A DNA stretch of 64,000 nt from Oceanidesulfovibrio marinus (GCF_013085545.1 NZ_CP039543.1:4061322-4125321), one strand, 5' to 3'. Shown: positions 49,857 to 59,378, counted from the stretch's first letter. Numbers and translations are program-made. The notes: generated by a model from the letters alone, not told the origin.

Positions 49857-51638
49857 TCAACCCGCGGAGAAGACCAGTGGTTCCGGCGCCTGGGCGCGCT
49901 CCACGGCGTCCAGCGAATCAACGAGCACGCGCACCACGCGGGGGTCCAGCTTGCCCAGGCGGCCTTCATCCTCCAGGATGGCCAGCGCCTTCTCGCGGGA
50001 GAACGCTTTCTTGTAGTGTCGATCGCGGCACAGGGAGTCGTAGACATCGGCCACGGCCAGGATGCGGCTTTGCAGCAGCACGTTCTCGCCCGCCAGTCCG
50101 GCCGGGTAGCCGGAGCCGTCCAGGCGCTCGTGGTGTTGGATGATGATGTCCAGGATGCGGGGAAAGCGGTCTGTGAAGGGGATGTTCTCCAGGATGCGGT
50201 GGCTTTCCTGGGGGTGGCGTTTGATCTCGGCCCACTCCTCGGCGTTCAGAGTGCCCCTTGGGGTAAGCAGCTCCTGCAGCTCGTCCTCGCCGAGTACGGT
50301 CATGGTTCGGCCCGATACGGTGAAGCTCTCGCGGGCCAGCTGGCGGAGCAGGTCCTCGTCCTCCTGGGAGAGGTCGTAGGCGGTGTTGATGGCCTGGAGC
50401 CTGTCCTGGAGCTCCTGCCATTCGCGGGCGTGCAGGGCGGCCCAGAGCTGGAGACGCAGGCCGATGAGGTCCAGCTTCTTGGCGGGCAGGCGCGAGGCCT
50501 TGGTGAGCACCTCCTCGCGCACGCCGATCTTGCCCACGTCGTGCAGCAGGCCGGCGTAAAATATCTCTTCCAGCTCCACCTCGTTGAAAACACGGTCCGC
50601 AAAGTCGGCGCGGTCCCTGTTCACGGCTCTGGCCAGGGCATGGGCAATGCGCGCCACGCGCTGGGAGTGGCCGGAGGTGAGACGGTCGCGGGAGTCGATG
50701 GCCGTGGCGATGGACTGGATGAGTGCGATGAGGATCTTCTGCACCTGCTGGAAGTGGTGCGCGTTGGCCATGGCGATGCCGGTGACCGAGGCCAGCGTGG
50801 TGATCCGCTTGAGGTGGCTCGACTCGAAGGTGGGCGAGTCCTCACTGGCGACCATGACCAGGGCGCCGTGCACCATGTGCGACGTGGCCAGGGGCACGAT
50901 GAGCAGCTTGTTGACTCCGGGAACCACGATGTCCCAGCGATCGTCGCCCGAGAGGTCGTTCACGATCTCGCCCTTGACCGTCCGCTCGCCGTGGTGGTCG
51001 CCGGCCTTGGCGTTCTGGCTGTCGTGGGCCAGGATCTCGGTGAAGAGACGGCTCTCGGCGATGCGCTGGGCGTACTCCACGCCGCGCGTGCTCAGGGCGT
51101 GGATGATATGGAACGGCTCGTTTTCCTCGTCGCGGAAGAAGACCATGACGTGCTGTGCAGGAAAGGACGTGGCCATGCACTCGCCCAGCAGGGCCAGAGC
51201 GACGTCGCGTACATTGAGGGAGACGTTCAGCTTGGCCACGGCGCGTTGCATCAGCGCCACCTCGCGGTACTGGTCCAGGGTCTCCGCTCCCAGGCCGCGG
51301 CGTACGAACTCCCGCTGCATGATCTCGCAGAGGGAGCGGGCCACGAAATCGAGCTGCGGATGGGGTGCGCCGTCGCAGGAGTCGAGCAGGAGCCAGCCGT
51401 AGACAGTGTCGACAACGGTCAGCTCGCGGATGCTGTCCGGATCGGTACTGTTGGAGACGAACCTGGAGAGGAGGGTCTCTTCGTCGGCAGGCCCGGCAAA
51501 GCCTGCCAGGACCGGTGAGTCCGGCGTGTGGATGACGGCTAGCGAGCAGCCTTCGCCGAACAGGGCGAGGGCGTCCTCCAGATAACTGCGCAGAAACGGT
51601 TTTTTAAGAAGGCGCGTGAGAGGAAGACCGGTCGTCAT
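49857..51638 (-). CDS. GAF-like/HD-GYP phosphodiesterase
   Basis: A 593-residue soluble protein. A sensory N-terminus (1-290) includes a GAF-like region (LNVSLNVRDVALALLGECMA, VVPGVNKLLIVPLATSHMVH). The HD-GYP domain has HSQRVARIAHA, the HD pair in AGLLHDVGKIGV, IKRHPQES, QHHERLDGSGYP and VADVYDSL, all needed for c-di-GMP hydrolysis. About 80 residues are inserted between HDVGKIG and IKRHP relative to compact HD-GYP domains. It follows the single-domain response regulator by 54 bases, so the two likely act together. Confidence 0.9.
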   Translation of the reverse strand: MTTGLPLTRLLKKPFLRSYLEDALALFGEGCSLAVIHTPDSPVLAGFAGPADEETLLSRFVSNSTDPDSIRELTVVDTVYGWLLLDSCDGAPHPQLDFVARSLCEIMQREFVRRGLGAETLDQYREVALMQRAVAKLNVSLNVRDVALALLGECMATSFPAQHVMVFFRDEENEPFHIIHALSTRGVEYAQRIAESRLFTEILAHDSQNAKAGDHHGERTVKGEIVNDLSGDDRWDIVVPGVNKLLIVPLATSHMVHGALVMVASEDSPTFESSHLKRITTLASVTGIAMANAHHFQQVQKILIALIQSIATAIDSRDRLTSGHSQRVARIAHALARAVNRDRADFADRVFNEVELEEIFYAGLLHDVGKIGVREEVLTKASRLPAKKLDLIGLRLQLWAALHAREWQELQDRLQAINTAYDLSQEDEDLLRQLARESFTVSGRTMTVLGEDELQELLTPRGTLNAEEWAEIKRHPQESHRILENIPFTDRFPRILDIIIQHHERLDGSGYPAGLAGENVLLQSRILAVADVYDSLCRDRHYKKAFSREKALAILEDEGRLGKLDPRVVRVLVDSLDAVERAQAPEPLVFSAG

Positions 51639-51692
51639 GCCGGTATCCCCACTGGCACGGGGTAGGAACGCATGGTGGCGAAGGTGGCGCGG

Positions 51693-52079
51693 CTAATCGA
51701 CGATCTGGAGAAGCTCTTTGGCCAACTCGACGACTTCGTCCGGATCAAAAGGTTTTGTCATGTAGTCGTACGCACCGATCTCCAGCCCTTTGCGTCGATC
51801 GGCTTCCTGGCCTTTGGCCGTGAGGAGTACGATGATCGTGTCCTTGAGCTCCGGGTCCTGCTTGATGGCGCGGCACACCTCGTAGCCGTTCATCTTGGGC
51901 ATCATGATGTCCAGGAACACGGCCTGGGGCCGCTCCTGGCGAATGATGGCAAGGCCTTCTTCGCCGTCGGAAGCCGTGAGGATCTCCACGGCGTATTCCT
52001 CTTCGAGGTCTTCGAGCGCCTGTTCGAGGAGCGTGCGGATGTGCAGTTCGTCTTCAACGATAAGGAGTTTTTTGCCCAT
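51693..52079 (-). CDS. Single-domain response regulator
   Basis: A 128-residue receiver-only protein: acidic pocket LLIVEDE, phosphoacceptor Asp in AVFLDIMMPKMNGYEV, Thr in VLLTAKGQ and Lys in YMTKPFDPDE. AAGGA five bases before the ATG at 52079 selects it over open frame upstream. Adjacent to the HD-GYP gene on the same strand, it probably links a kinase signal to c-di-GMP turnover. The gap 52080-52269 holds nothing I can name. Confidence 0.93.
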   Translation of the reverse strand: MGKKLLIVEDELHIRTLLEQALEDLEEEYAVEILTASDGEEGLAIIRQERPQAVFLDIMMPKMNGYEVCRAIKQDPELKDTIIVLLTAKGQEADRRKGLEIGAYDYMTKPFDPDEVVELAKELLQIVD

Positions 52080-52269
52080 AACAATCCTTGATCCGATTCG
52101 CCCCCGTAGCCGCGCAATAATAGCGCCCAGACAAGCCAGATCCCCCCGATTCAACCAGTATGCTGAAAGAAATCTTATACCCGGCTTGCTCAAAGTTTGC
52201 AATCACTTGAGCCGGGAGCATGCCTGCGGAGGGTGCTCAGAACGCCCAGCGTATTCAAGAGGCAGTTTT

Positions 52270-53397
52270 CTATTGGGAAACATCTCCCGTGTGGACCTCG
52301 CCGCCCTGTTCCTGGTCCAGCGGCGCAAAGGCGAACCGCGTGACCGGATAGGTGTCCGTGACCAGCAGCAACCCATGCACCGTATGTCCGTTCAGATCAA
52401 AGGCGATTTCGGCCGCGCCCTCCCAGTTGCTGGGCAGCAGGGACGGCTCCAGGTTCACCGGCGGCTCGTCCGCCAGCGCGATTGCCTCGGCCTTTTCGGC
52501 TGAAGGCGTGAGCCGACAGCGCAGCAGCCGCTCCACGCCGGCATGGTCCCCCGTACTCCCGGCAGGCGATCCCCAACGCGCTCCGATTTCGTCCTCGGCT
52601 GGTTTCAGCAGCTTTCGCTCGCCTGGCCAGTAGAAGTTCACGGCCCAGAACCCGCCATCTTTATCCACGGCGGTTACGTCGGTGATGCGGTACTCCACAT
52701 GGGGAAAAGGCGCGGGATCGAGCGGCGTTCCGTCCAGGGCGAAGCGCAGGGCTGCCGGCGCGGGGTTCACATTAGCGCCGTTGGCCTCGTACAAGGCCCA
52801 GACCGTATCGCCCAGGATAAAGGCGGACTCATAGCACATGTTGGCCAGCTCGGCAGGCGGCGTGAGCTCGGCCGCAGGGTCGTTCAGCACGAGCCGGCCG
52901 TTTGTGAGCTCTCCCGAGACCAGGAAACCGCGCATCTCGGGCTTGGAGCGCACGGGCCGGGACTCGATGAGCAGAAATACCGAGTCGCCCTGCACGGCGA
53001 TGGCCTCGAAGCCTTCGTAGCCGGGAATGCGCTTGCGGAAGTCGGGCCCGTCCACGGGGATCTCCCGCGGCATGATTGGCGTGGGCGTGCCGCTCTGCAA
53101 AACCTCTACGATCTGCGCGCGGTCTATGGCAAAGATGCGCGGCGACGTGCGCCCGGGCGTGTCCGATTTTTCGCCGGCGGCTTCTTCCTGCGGCCGGGGC
53201 ATGAAGTCCAGAAACTGCGGCAGCAGCAACAGCTCGTCCCCGTGCCAGGCCAGGCCGGAAAGCTGGGACTGCGGCGAGGCGGCCGGACCGGCGAGATCCA
53301 GATGGCGCAGCCGGACCTGAGGGGCTGCTTCCGCACAGTGTGCGGAAACGGGCAGGGCCAGAACCAATGCGAGCACGACGGGGAGAATTCGTCTCAT
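52270..53397 (-). CDS. Secreted beta-propeller-like protein
   Basis: A 375-residue protein with a cleavable signal peptide (MRRILPVVLALVLALPVSAH, cleavage near CAEA). The mature chain has the repeating LSGLAWHGDELLLLPQF, GYEGFEAIAVQGDSVFLLIE, SAFILGDTVWALYEANG pattern of an esterase-like/phytase-like or SdiA-regulated six-bladed propeller. Probably periplasmic. Catalytic residues cannot be assigned. The ATG at 53397 is the one beginning the signal peptide. It ends well clear of flgE, on the same strand. Confidence 0.68.
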   Translation of the reverse strand: MRRILPVVLALVLALPVSAHCAEAAPQVRLRHLDLAGPAASPQSQLSGLAWHGDELLLLPQFLDFMPRPQEEAAGEKSDTPGRTSPRIFAIDRAQIVEVLQSGTPTPIMPREIPVDGPDFRKRIPGYEGFEAIAVQGDSVFLLIESRPVRSKPEMRGFLVSGELTNGRLVLNDPAAELTPPAELANMCYESAFILGDTVWALYEANGANVNPAPAALRFALDGTPLDPAPFPHVEYRITDVTAVDKDGGFWAVNFYWPGERKLLKPAEDEIGARWGSPAGSTGDHAGVERLLRCRLTPSAEKAEAIALADEPPVNLEPSLLPSNWEGAAEIAFDLNGHTVHGLLLVTDTYPVTRFAFAPLDQEQGGEVHTGDVSQ

Positions 53398-53440
53398 GGA
53401 CGGTCCATATCCGATACCGGCGGGTTTCGCCAAGTAGTGT

Positions 53441-54958
53441 CTAGCGTTTCATGCTGAGCGCCGTTCGGAGCACCTCGTCCGACGTGGTGACGACCTTGGA
53501 GTTGGCCTGGAAGCCCCGCTGCGTGGTGATCATCTGGGTGAATTCCCGCGCGAGGTCCACGTTGGACTGCTCCAGCGAGTGGTCGCTCACTGTGCCGGCC
53601 GCGCCTTCGCCCGGCAGGTTCTCGGTCACCTCGCCTGCATCCGGCGTGGCGGCGTAGAGGTTGCTGCCCTCGCGGCTCAGGCCGTCCTCGCTGGTGAAGT
53701 TGTACAGGGTAAGCTGATAGAGCGGTGCGGTCTCACCATTGGAGAACGAGCCCATCATGACTCCTTCCTGGGTGAACTTGATCCCCTGCAGGAACCCCTC
53801 GGTGTAGCCGTCCTGGTCGGTGAACTTTGCAAAGGAGCCCTGGCCCGGGAAGCTGGAGGAGGCATTGGCCGCGCGCGTTGCATTCAGGGAGACCAGGTCG
53901 CTGGCGCTGGTCACTCCGGCGGCGGAGCCCGTGCCGCCCTGCCACTGGCCTGTCGAGCTTTGGAAGCCGAGGTTCAGGCCGATGGTGGCGGAGGAGCCGT
54001 CGGAGTAGCTGGCCGTGAACGAAGGGATGCCGTCGCTGTTCACGCTTGCCGGTGTCCAGTCGTCCAGCGCGGTGTGGTCCGAGCCGTCGCCCGTGTAGTT
54101 GTAGGCGGACTGGCTGATGAGCTGGCCAGAGGAGTTGAAGCTCATGGTGCCGGACTGGAGCAGGCCCGCACCGGCGCCCCCGGCGAGGTTGGAGCCGTCG
54201 ACATCCGGATCGCCGGCGATCACGTACTCCCAGGTGGTCACGCCGTTTTCCGTACCGACTTTGTCGAAGTAAAGGTTGAGGCTGCGCGACACGCCATTGG
54301 AGTCGTAGACCCGCATGGTGTCTCTGTAGGCCGGGTTCAGCGGCGGATCGTTCGTGGCGTCGTACGCCGTGAGCAGCGAGAAGTACGGATTGGCCGCATC
54401 CTCTATCTCATTGTCGCCATCCAGGTTGGTGAAAAAGGAGACGTTGGACGTGGCGCTCGGCGGCATGGAGACATTGCCGTCCGTGCCGATGTCCAGGGCT
54501 ATGTCGGAGGTGGCGCCCAGGGTGAGCGTGCCGTCTGTGGCAACGGCGGTGACGGGCTTGCCCTGCACGGCCAGGCCGTTGGGGTCGCGCAGCACGCCCT
54601 GGTAGTCGAAAATGAAGTTGCCGGCGCGGGTGTAGAACTCGCTGTTGTCCTGGCTGTCCACGACCTTGAAGAAGCCCTTGCCGGCAATGGCTATGTCCGT
54701 GGCCTGGTTGGTGGGCAGCACGGCGCCTTGAGTGAACTTGGTCTTGATGTCGTGCAGGCTTGCGCCCATTCCCAGCTGTGAGTATCCGGTCACGCCGTTA
54801 CTCTGGGAGGCGACCTCCGTGCTGAACAGGTTCGCGAACCGATAGTCCGCGTCCTTGTAGCCCACGGTGTTCACGTTGGCGATGTCGTTGCTCAGTACCT
54901 GCATGCCGCTGGCATGGGTCTTCATGCCTGTTGCGCCGATATAAAGTGATGACAGCAT
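53441..54958 (-). CDS. flgE: Flagellar hook protein FlgE
   Basis: A 505-residue rod/hook-family protein. The N-terminus MLSSLYIGATGMKTHASGMQ and SNDIANVNTVGYK, the D1 region (AIAGKGFFKV) and the C-terminal coiled coil (LEQSNVDLAREFTQMITTQR, SDEVLRTALSMKR) are all typical. The middle, surface-exposed part is rich in Gly, Ser and Asn. Length and the late EGFLQGIKFTQEGVMMGSFS support FlgE over FlgG/FlgF. No other flagellar gene is in the window, so it is isolated from a main flagellar cluster. AAGGA lies 11 bases before the ATG. Confidence 0.9.
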   Translation of the reverse strand: MLSSLYIGATGMKTHASGMQVLSNDIANVNTVGYKDADYRFANLFSTEVASQSNGVTGYSQLGMGASLHDIKTKFTQGAVLPTNQATDIAIAGKGFFKVVDSQDNSEFYTRAGNFIFDYQGVLRDPNGLAVQGKPVTAVATDGTLTLGATSDIALDIGTDGNVSMPPSATSNVSFFTNLDGDNEIEDAANPYFSLLTAYDATNDPPLNPAYRDTMRVYDSNGVSRSLNLYFDKVGTENGVTTWEYVIAGDPDVDGSNLAGGAGAGLLQSGTMSFNSSGQLISQSAYNYTGDGSDHTALDDWTPASVNSDGIPSFTASYSDGSSATIGLNLGFQSSTGQWQGGTGSAAGVTSASDLVSLNATRAANASSSFPGQGSFAKFTDQDGYTEGFLQGIKFTQEGVMMGSFSNGETAPLYQLTLYNFTSEDGLSREGSNLYAATPDAGEVTENLPGEGAAGTVSDHSLEQSNVDLAREFTQMITTQRGFQANSKVVTTSDEVLRTALSMKR

Positions 54959-54995
54959 GGTGTAGTCGTTCCTTGGGTTCGTGTTCCCAGAGCGG

Positions 54996-55024
54996 AAAAA
55001 AGTGCCGCCGTGATTGGTGGCACT
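54996..55024 (-). terminator. Intrinsic terminator of the BMP transporter operon
   Basis: On the minus strand AGTGCCACC and GGCGGCACT form a 9-bp stem (one mismatch) with a 6-base loop, followed by TTTTTT (55001-54996). It lies 31 bases after the last permease gene's stop and before flgE. Confidence 0.88.
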
Positions 55025-55054
55025 GGGAGAAGAGCAGGGACCGTGCCAGACGGA

Positions 55055-55987
55055 TCAGCTGCGGGAGAAGGGAACGCCCAGATCGGCCGGGCCGGAAGCG
55101 CCGTCTGCGCCGCGGCGCATGAGCACGCGGTTCACCAGCACGAGCACGGCGATGGTGAGGAGATACGGCAGCATGCGCAGCACATAGACCGGCACCAGCT
55201 CTACGCCAGTGACCTGGAAGTAGAACTGCAGAGAGGTGAGCAGGCCGAAGAGCAGCGCGCCCACGAGCACGCGCGACGGCTTCCACGTGGCAAAGACCAC
55301 CATGGCGATGGCGATCCAGCCCTGGCCGGCGGTCATTCCTTCCTTCCAGCCAGGCGTGTAGACCAGCGAGAGGTACGCCCCGCCCAGGCCGGAGAGCATG
55401 CCCCCCACCACGGTGCAGATGTAGCGCACCCGGACCACGTTGATGCCGGCGGTGTCGGCCGCGGCGGCGTCCTCGCCCACGGCGCGGATCATCAGCCCCT
55501 GCCGCGAGCGCGACAGATAGAGCGCCAGCAGCACGGTGAACACGATGCCCGCGTAGGCAAAGATGGACTGGGTGAACACGGCCTTGCCCAGCAGCGGGAT
55601 GTCCGACAGGCCGGGGATGGGCATCTGGCCCAGGCGGATGCCGGAGCGGCCGATGACGCCGCGGCCCAGGAAGTTGGACAGGCCCATGCCGAGCATGGTC
55701 AGCGACAGGCCGGAGAGGACCTGGTTGGCCTTGAGCGTGATGGAAAAGAACGCGTGGATAAGGGCCATGGCCCCGCCCACGAAGCAGCTCGCCGTGACGG
55801 CCAGCCACGGGTTGCCTGTGGCGTAGCCTACGGCAAAGCCGGTGAGCGCGCCCATGAGCATCATGCCTTCCAGACCCAGGTTGAGCACGCCGCTGCGCTC
55901 GGCCAAAGTTTCACCCAAGGCTGCCAGCAGCACGGCCACCGAGGACTTGAGCGATATCTGGAGGATGAACGCGGCGTCACCGAACAT
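55055..55987 (-). CDS. Nucleoside-type ABC transporter permease (second subunit)
   Basis: A 310-residue permease with about nine membrane helices and the conserved loop TLAERSGVLNLGLEGMMLMG found in BmpD/YufQ-type nucleoside permeases. AGGAGG six bases before the ATG at 55987 sets the start, which lies 11 bases inside the first permease gene. It pairs with that permease, the double ATPase and the BMP lipoprotein-like binding protein of this operon. Confidence 0.93.
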   Translation of the reverse strand: MFGDAAFILQISLKSSVAVLLAALGETLAERSGVLNLGLEGMMLMGALTGFAVGYATGNPWLAVTASCFVGGAMALIHAFFSITLKANQVLSGLSLTMLGMGLSNFLGRGVIGRSGIRLGQMPIPGLSDIPLLGKAVFTQSIFAYAGIVFTVLLALYLSRSRQGLMIRAVGEDAAAADTAGINVVRVRYICTVVGGMLSGLGGAYLSLVYTPGWKEGMTAGQGWIAIAMVVFATWKPSRVLVGALLFGLLTSLQFYFQVTGVELVPVYVLRMLPYLLTIAVLVLVNRVLMRRGADGASGPADLGVPFSRS

Positions 55988-57146
55988 TGCGGTCCTCCTG
56001 GGAACCATCCTGAGTATCTGTAGTGGAACCGGCCGGGGAGTCCTCGTTCCCCACGGCCGCAGCGCGCAGGGCGTTGCGTCTCTCGCGCCATCTGGCCAGA
56101 GCCTCGCCACCCAGCACGCCGAACAGCAACGCGGCCTCCAGGGCCATGCTGATGGACGCCGGCAGGCCCAGGCGGGACTGGAGCTGCTCGCCGCCGACCA
56201 TCAGACCGCCCAGCGCCACTGCGGCGACAGGCACTGCCAGCGGGTTGAGCCGGGCCAGGAAGGCGACGATGATGCCGTCGTAGCCGTAGCCGATGGCCAG
56301 GCCGGCCTGGAGCCTGTGGTGCAGGCCGGTGATCTCGGCCATGCCGGCAAGTCCGGCCAGAGCGCCGCTGACGGCCATGGCGGTGAGGGTGAGGCGGCCG
56401 GAGTCGAACCCGGCGTAGCGCGCGGCCTGTGGCCCCTTGCCAGCGGTGCGCACCCGGTAGCCCCAGGCGCTGCGCGACATGACCCAGTACAGCAGGAGCG
56501 CGAAGAAAAGCGCGCCAATGAGGCCCGGATGGAGCCGCGTGCCGAAAAGCCGCGGGAGCTGCGCCGCCTCGCTGATCATGGCCGTGCCGGGAAAGCCCAT
56601 GCCGGCCGGATCGCGCCAGGGACCGTAGAACAGGTGCTCCATGAAGATGATGGCCACGTAGTTGAGCAGCAGCGTGGAAAGAATCTCGCTGACGCGGCTG
56701 GTGACCTTGAGCACGGCCGGAACCAGCGCCCAGAGCGCGCCGCCCAATGCGCCGGCAATGATCACCGCAGGCAGCGCCACAAGGGCCGGGGACTCCGGTA
56801 CGATGAACAGCGCCGTGCCTGTGGCGAAGACGCCGCCCATGACCAGCTGGCCCTCGCAGCCGATGTTCCAGAGCTGCATGGTGGCGGCCAGGGCCACGGC
56901 CAGGCCCGTGTAGGTGAAGGGCGCGGCCTTCACCAGCACCTCGGTGAGCGAGTACCAGGAGCCGAAGGCGCCCTGGGCCATGAGCCAGTATGCCTCGAAA
57001 GGGTTCTTGCCGTAGCAGGCAAAGATGACGCCGCCGCTGACCAGTGCGAAGAGCGCGGCGAATCCCAGTGCGAAGAGCGCGCGGGAGGTGTTGGGCGAGA
57101 GCCGCCGGCCCGCGTTCTGTGCGGAAGTCTGTGTGGCCGCCGTCAT
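55977..57146 (-). CDS. Nucleoside-type ABC transporter permease (first subunit)
   Basis: A 389-residue permease with about eight to ten membrane helices and the family loops LVKAAPFTYTGLAVALA and VSEILSTLLLNYVAIIFMEH. A cytosolic N-terminus (NAGRRLSPNTSRA) and a Ser/Asp-rich C-terminal tail flank the core. Its ATG overlaps the end of the ATPase gene (57143-57146) and its end overlaps the next permease, so the three are translationally coupled. Confidence 0.93.
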   Translation of the reverse strand: MTAATQTSAQNAGRRLSPNTSRALFALGFAALFALVSGGVIFACYGKNPFEAYWLMAQGAFGSWYSLTEVLVKAAPFTYTGLAVALAATMQLWNIGCEGQLVMGGVFATGTALFIVPESPALVALPAVIIAGALGGALWALVPAVLKVTSRVSEILSTLLLNYVAIIFMEHLFYGPWRDPAGMGFPGTAMISEAAQLPRLFGTRLHPGLIGALFFALLLYWVMSRSAWGYRVRTAGKGPQAARYAGFDSGRLTLTAMAVSGALAGLAGMAEITGLHHRLQAGLAIGYGYDGIIVAFLARLNPLAVPVAAVALGGLMVGGEQLQSRLGLPASISMALEAALLFGVLGGEALARWRERRNALRAAAVGNEDSPAGSTTDTQDGSQEDRNVR

Positions 57147-58705
57147 GCCTGCACCCCGGCCATGAGCATGCCGATGCGCTCCAGCGGCGGCTCGTCTTTT
57201 GTATCGTGCAGGTCCATGACCTCCAGGAAGCGGCCGCGGAACATCACTGCGATGCGGTCTGCCAGAGAGAGGGCCTCCTTGAGGTCGCCGGTGACCAGGA
57301 GGATGGCGCGGTGCTGGCGTTCCCGCAGCAGGGCGCGCCAGACCTCGCGGGCGGCGCGGATGTCCAGGCCCTGGGTGGGCTGCTCGGCGATGAACAGGTC
57401 CGGCTCGCGGGAGAGCTCTCGCGCCAGAAGAAACTTCTGCAGGTTGCCGCCGGAGAGATGGCCGGCCTCGGCGTGGATGTCCGCGGCCGCGACCTCGAAG
57501 TCCTCGATGGCCTGGCGCGTGGCCCGGCGCGCAGCCTCCAGGTCCAGCCCGCCCAGTCTGGAACGGAAGCGGTCCAGCGTGGTCAGCAGGTAGTTGTCCA
57601 CCATACTCATGGACGGCACGCTACCTGTGCGGTGGCGGTCTTCCGGCACGTAGGCCAGGGCGCCGCGCGGCGGCTTCCAGGATCGATAGGTGTAGTTGCG
57701 GCCGGCGAAGGTGAGCGCGCCGCTGGAAAAGGGCTCCATGCCCGCCAGGCAGGCGGTGAGCTGGTTCTGGCCGTTGCCTGCCACGCCGACCACGGCGAAT
57801 ATCTCGCCGCGGCGGATGTCGAAGGAGATTTTCTGGAACGCCGGGCGGCCCTTTTCGCCGCCGCCGGCAAGGTTCCTGGCCTGGATGACCGGCTCCTCGT
57901 CCTGGATCTGCGCGGGTGCGGGCTCGTCATCCGAGCCGTCAGCACCGTCCTCGCTGTCCGGACCGGGCATGGAGAGCACCACCTCGCGGCCCACCATGAG
58001 CCGGGCCAGCTCGCGCTTGGAGTGGATCATGGCCGGGTCCAGGTTGCGTGCCACCATGCGGCCCTTGCGCAGCACGGATATCTCGTCGGCCAGGGCCAGG
58101 ACCTCTTCCAGCTTGTGGGTGATGAAGATGATGGCGCGGCCTTCCTGCCGCAGGCGAGAGAGCACGTCGAAAAGGGTCTCCACCTCCGGCGGGGTAAGGA
58201 TGGCCGTGGGCTCGTCCAGGATAAGCAGCTTGGCGTCGCGGCAGAGGACCTTGAGGATCTCCACGCGCTGGCGCTCGCCCATGGAGAGCTCGGCCACGCG
58301 GGCCTTGGGCCGGATCTCCAGTTTGAAACGCTCGGCCAGGTCCAGGGCGCGGGCCAGGTAGTCATCGCGCTTTGCCTTGGCAGGCGCGGTAAGCAGGATG
58401 TTCTCGGCCGTGGTCAGGCCCTGCACGAGCATGAAGCGCTGGTAGACCATGCCGATGCCGGCGGCCAGGGCCTGAGCCGGCGCGCTGAAGGTCACGGGTT
58501 CGCCGCGCAGGCTGAAAGAGCCCTCGTCCGACCGCAGCCGGCCTGCAAGCATGGACATGAGAGTGGACTTGCCGGCGCCGTTCTCGCCGAGCAGGGCGTG
58601 GATGCGGCCCTCGTAAACGTCGAGGTCGATGGACTTGTTCGCGACCACCTCGCCGAAGCGCTTGGTGAGCCCGCGGCAGGTGAGCAGGGGTGATGCGGCG
58701 GTCAT
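57143..58705 (-). CDS. Double-ATPase ABC subunit of nucleoside/BMP transporter
   Basis: A 520-residue protein with two fused nucleotide-binding domains. The first has Walker A GENGAGKSTLMS, signature LSMGERQRVEI and Walker B LLILDEPTA. The second has the degenerate Walker A VGVAGNGQNQL and signature LSGGNLQKFLLAREL, the normal arrangement in RbsA/BmpE-type ATPases. An acidic linker of about 25 residues (SEDGADGSDDEPAPAQIQDE) separates them and is longer than usual. It begins nine bases after the phosphoribosyltransferase stop, with no strong ribosome binding site. Confidence 0.94.
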   Translation of the reverse strand: MTAASPLLTCRGLTKRFGEVVANKSIDLDVYEGRIHALLGENGAGKSTLMSMLAGRLRSDEGSFSLRGEPVTFSAPAQALAAGIGMVYQRFMLVQGLTTAENILLTAPAKAKRDDYLARALDLAERFKLEIRPKARVAELSMGERQRVEILKVLCRDAKLLILDEPTAILTPPEVETLFDVLSRLRQEGRAIIFITHKLEEVLALADEISVLRKGRMVARNLDPAMIHSKRELARLMVGREVVLSMPGPDSEDGADGSDDEPAPAQIQDEEPVIQARNLAGGGEKGRPAFQKISFDIRRGEIFAVVGVAGNGQNQLTACLAGMEPFSSGALTFAGRNYTYRSWKPPRGALAYVPEDRHRTGSVPSMSMVDNYLLTTLDRFRSRLGGLDLEAARRATRQAIEDFEVAAADIHAEAGHLSGGNLQKFLLARELSREPDLFIAEQPTQGLDIRAAREVWRALLRERQHRAILLVTGDLKEALSLADRIAVMFRGRFLEVMDLHDTKDEPPLERIGMLMAGVQA

Positions 58706-58714
58706 GGCGGTGGT

Positions 58715-59374
58715 TTAGGGCTTGGGCAGAATCTCGGGTACGGGCAGTGTGGCCAGGCTTTCCACCGGTGCGGGCAGGTTGAGCTGGGGCACGCCCTCGG
58801 TGGCCACGCAGTAGAAGCCGAGAATGGGCGGAGCCGCTGCGCCGATCTCCTCGAAGCACGCCTCCACCAGGTCCACGGCGCCGAACATGGTGCCGCCGGA
58901 GCTGATGACGTCGTCCACGATGAAGACGCCGCGGGTGGCGTTGCGCAAAATTTCGATATCGCGCTCGTAGAGGGCCAGGAACTTGTCGCCGCTGGTGATG
59001 GAGTCCACGCCGATCTGGATGACGGGCCGGCGATCCGGCTCCATGTGCGGCTTGATGCGGTTGTAGGCGATGGCGGTTTCGTCCAGGCCGAGCTCCATGG
59101 CCGTGACCTGGGCGAGCTGGAGCGCCTTTTCCACCACGCAGAGCATGGCCACGCCCTGCATGTCCGGTATCTTTGTCTTTACGAGCCGGGCAAGAAGCCC
59201 GCCGAGATCGCGGTTGAGCCGGGTCTGTCCCACAAGGTTGAGCGAGGCGATCTTGATGCGTGCGCCATCCTCGCGCGGAAGCAGGACGTAGGGTATCTCG
59301 ATGTCGTAGGCGAGGCCGGGCACAGTAAGTCGGTGCTTGTCGCCGGACTCGCGGCTCGTGAAGATATCCGCCAT
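58715..59374 (-). CDS. Purine-type phosphoribosyltransferase
   Basis: A 219-residue type I phosphoribosyltransferase with the PRPP loop GVFIVDDVISSGGTMFGAV and an N-terminal hood of adenine/xanthine-PRT type. It would convert an imported base and PRPP to the nucleotide. AGGAG six bases before the ATG lies inside a small hairpin (59379-59395). It sits between the binding-protein gene and the ATPase gene, so salvage seems to be built into the transport operon. Confidence 0.85.
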   Translation of the reverse strand: MADIFTSRESGDKHRLTVPGLAYDIEIPYVLLPREDGARIKIASLNLVGQTRLNRDLGGLLARLVKTKIPDMQGVAMLCVVEKALQLAQVTAMELGLDETAIAYNRIKPHMEPDRRPVIQIGVDSITSGDKFLALYERDIEILRNATRGVFIVDDVISSGGTMFGAVDLVEACFEEIGAAAPPILGFYCVATEGVPQLNLPAPVESLATLPVPEILPKP

Positions 59375-59378
59375 GGAG

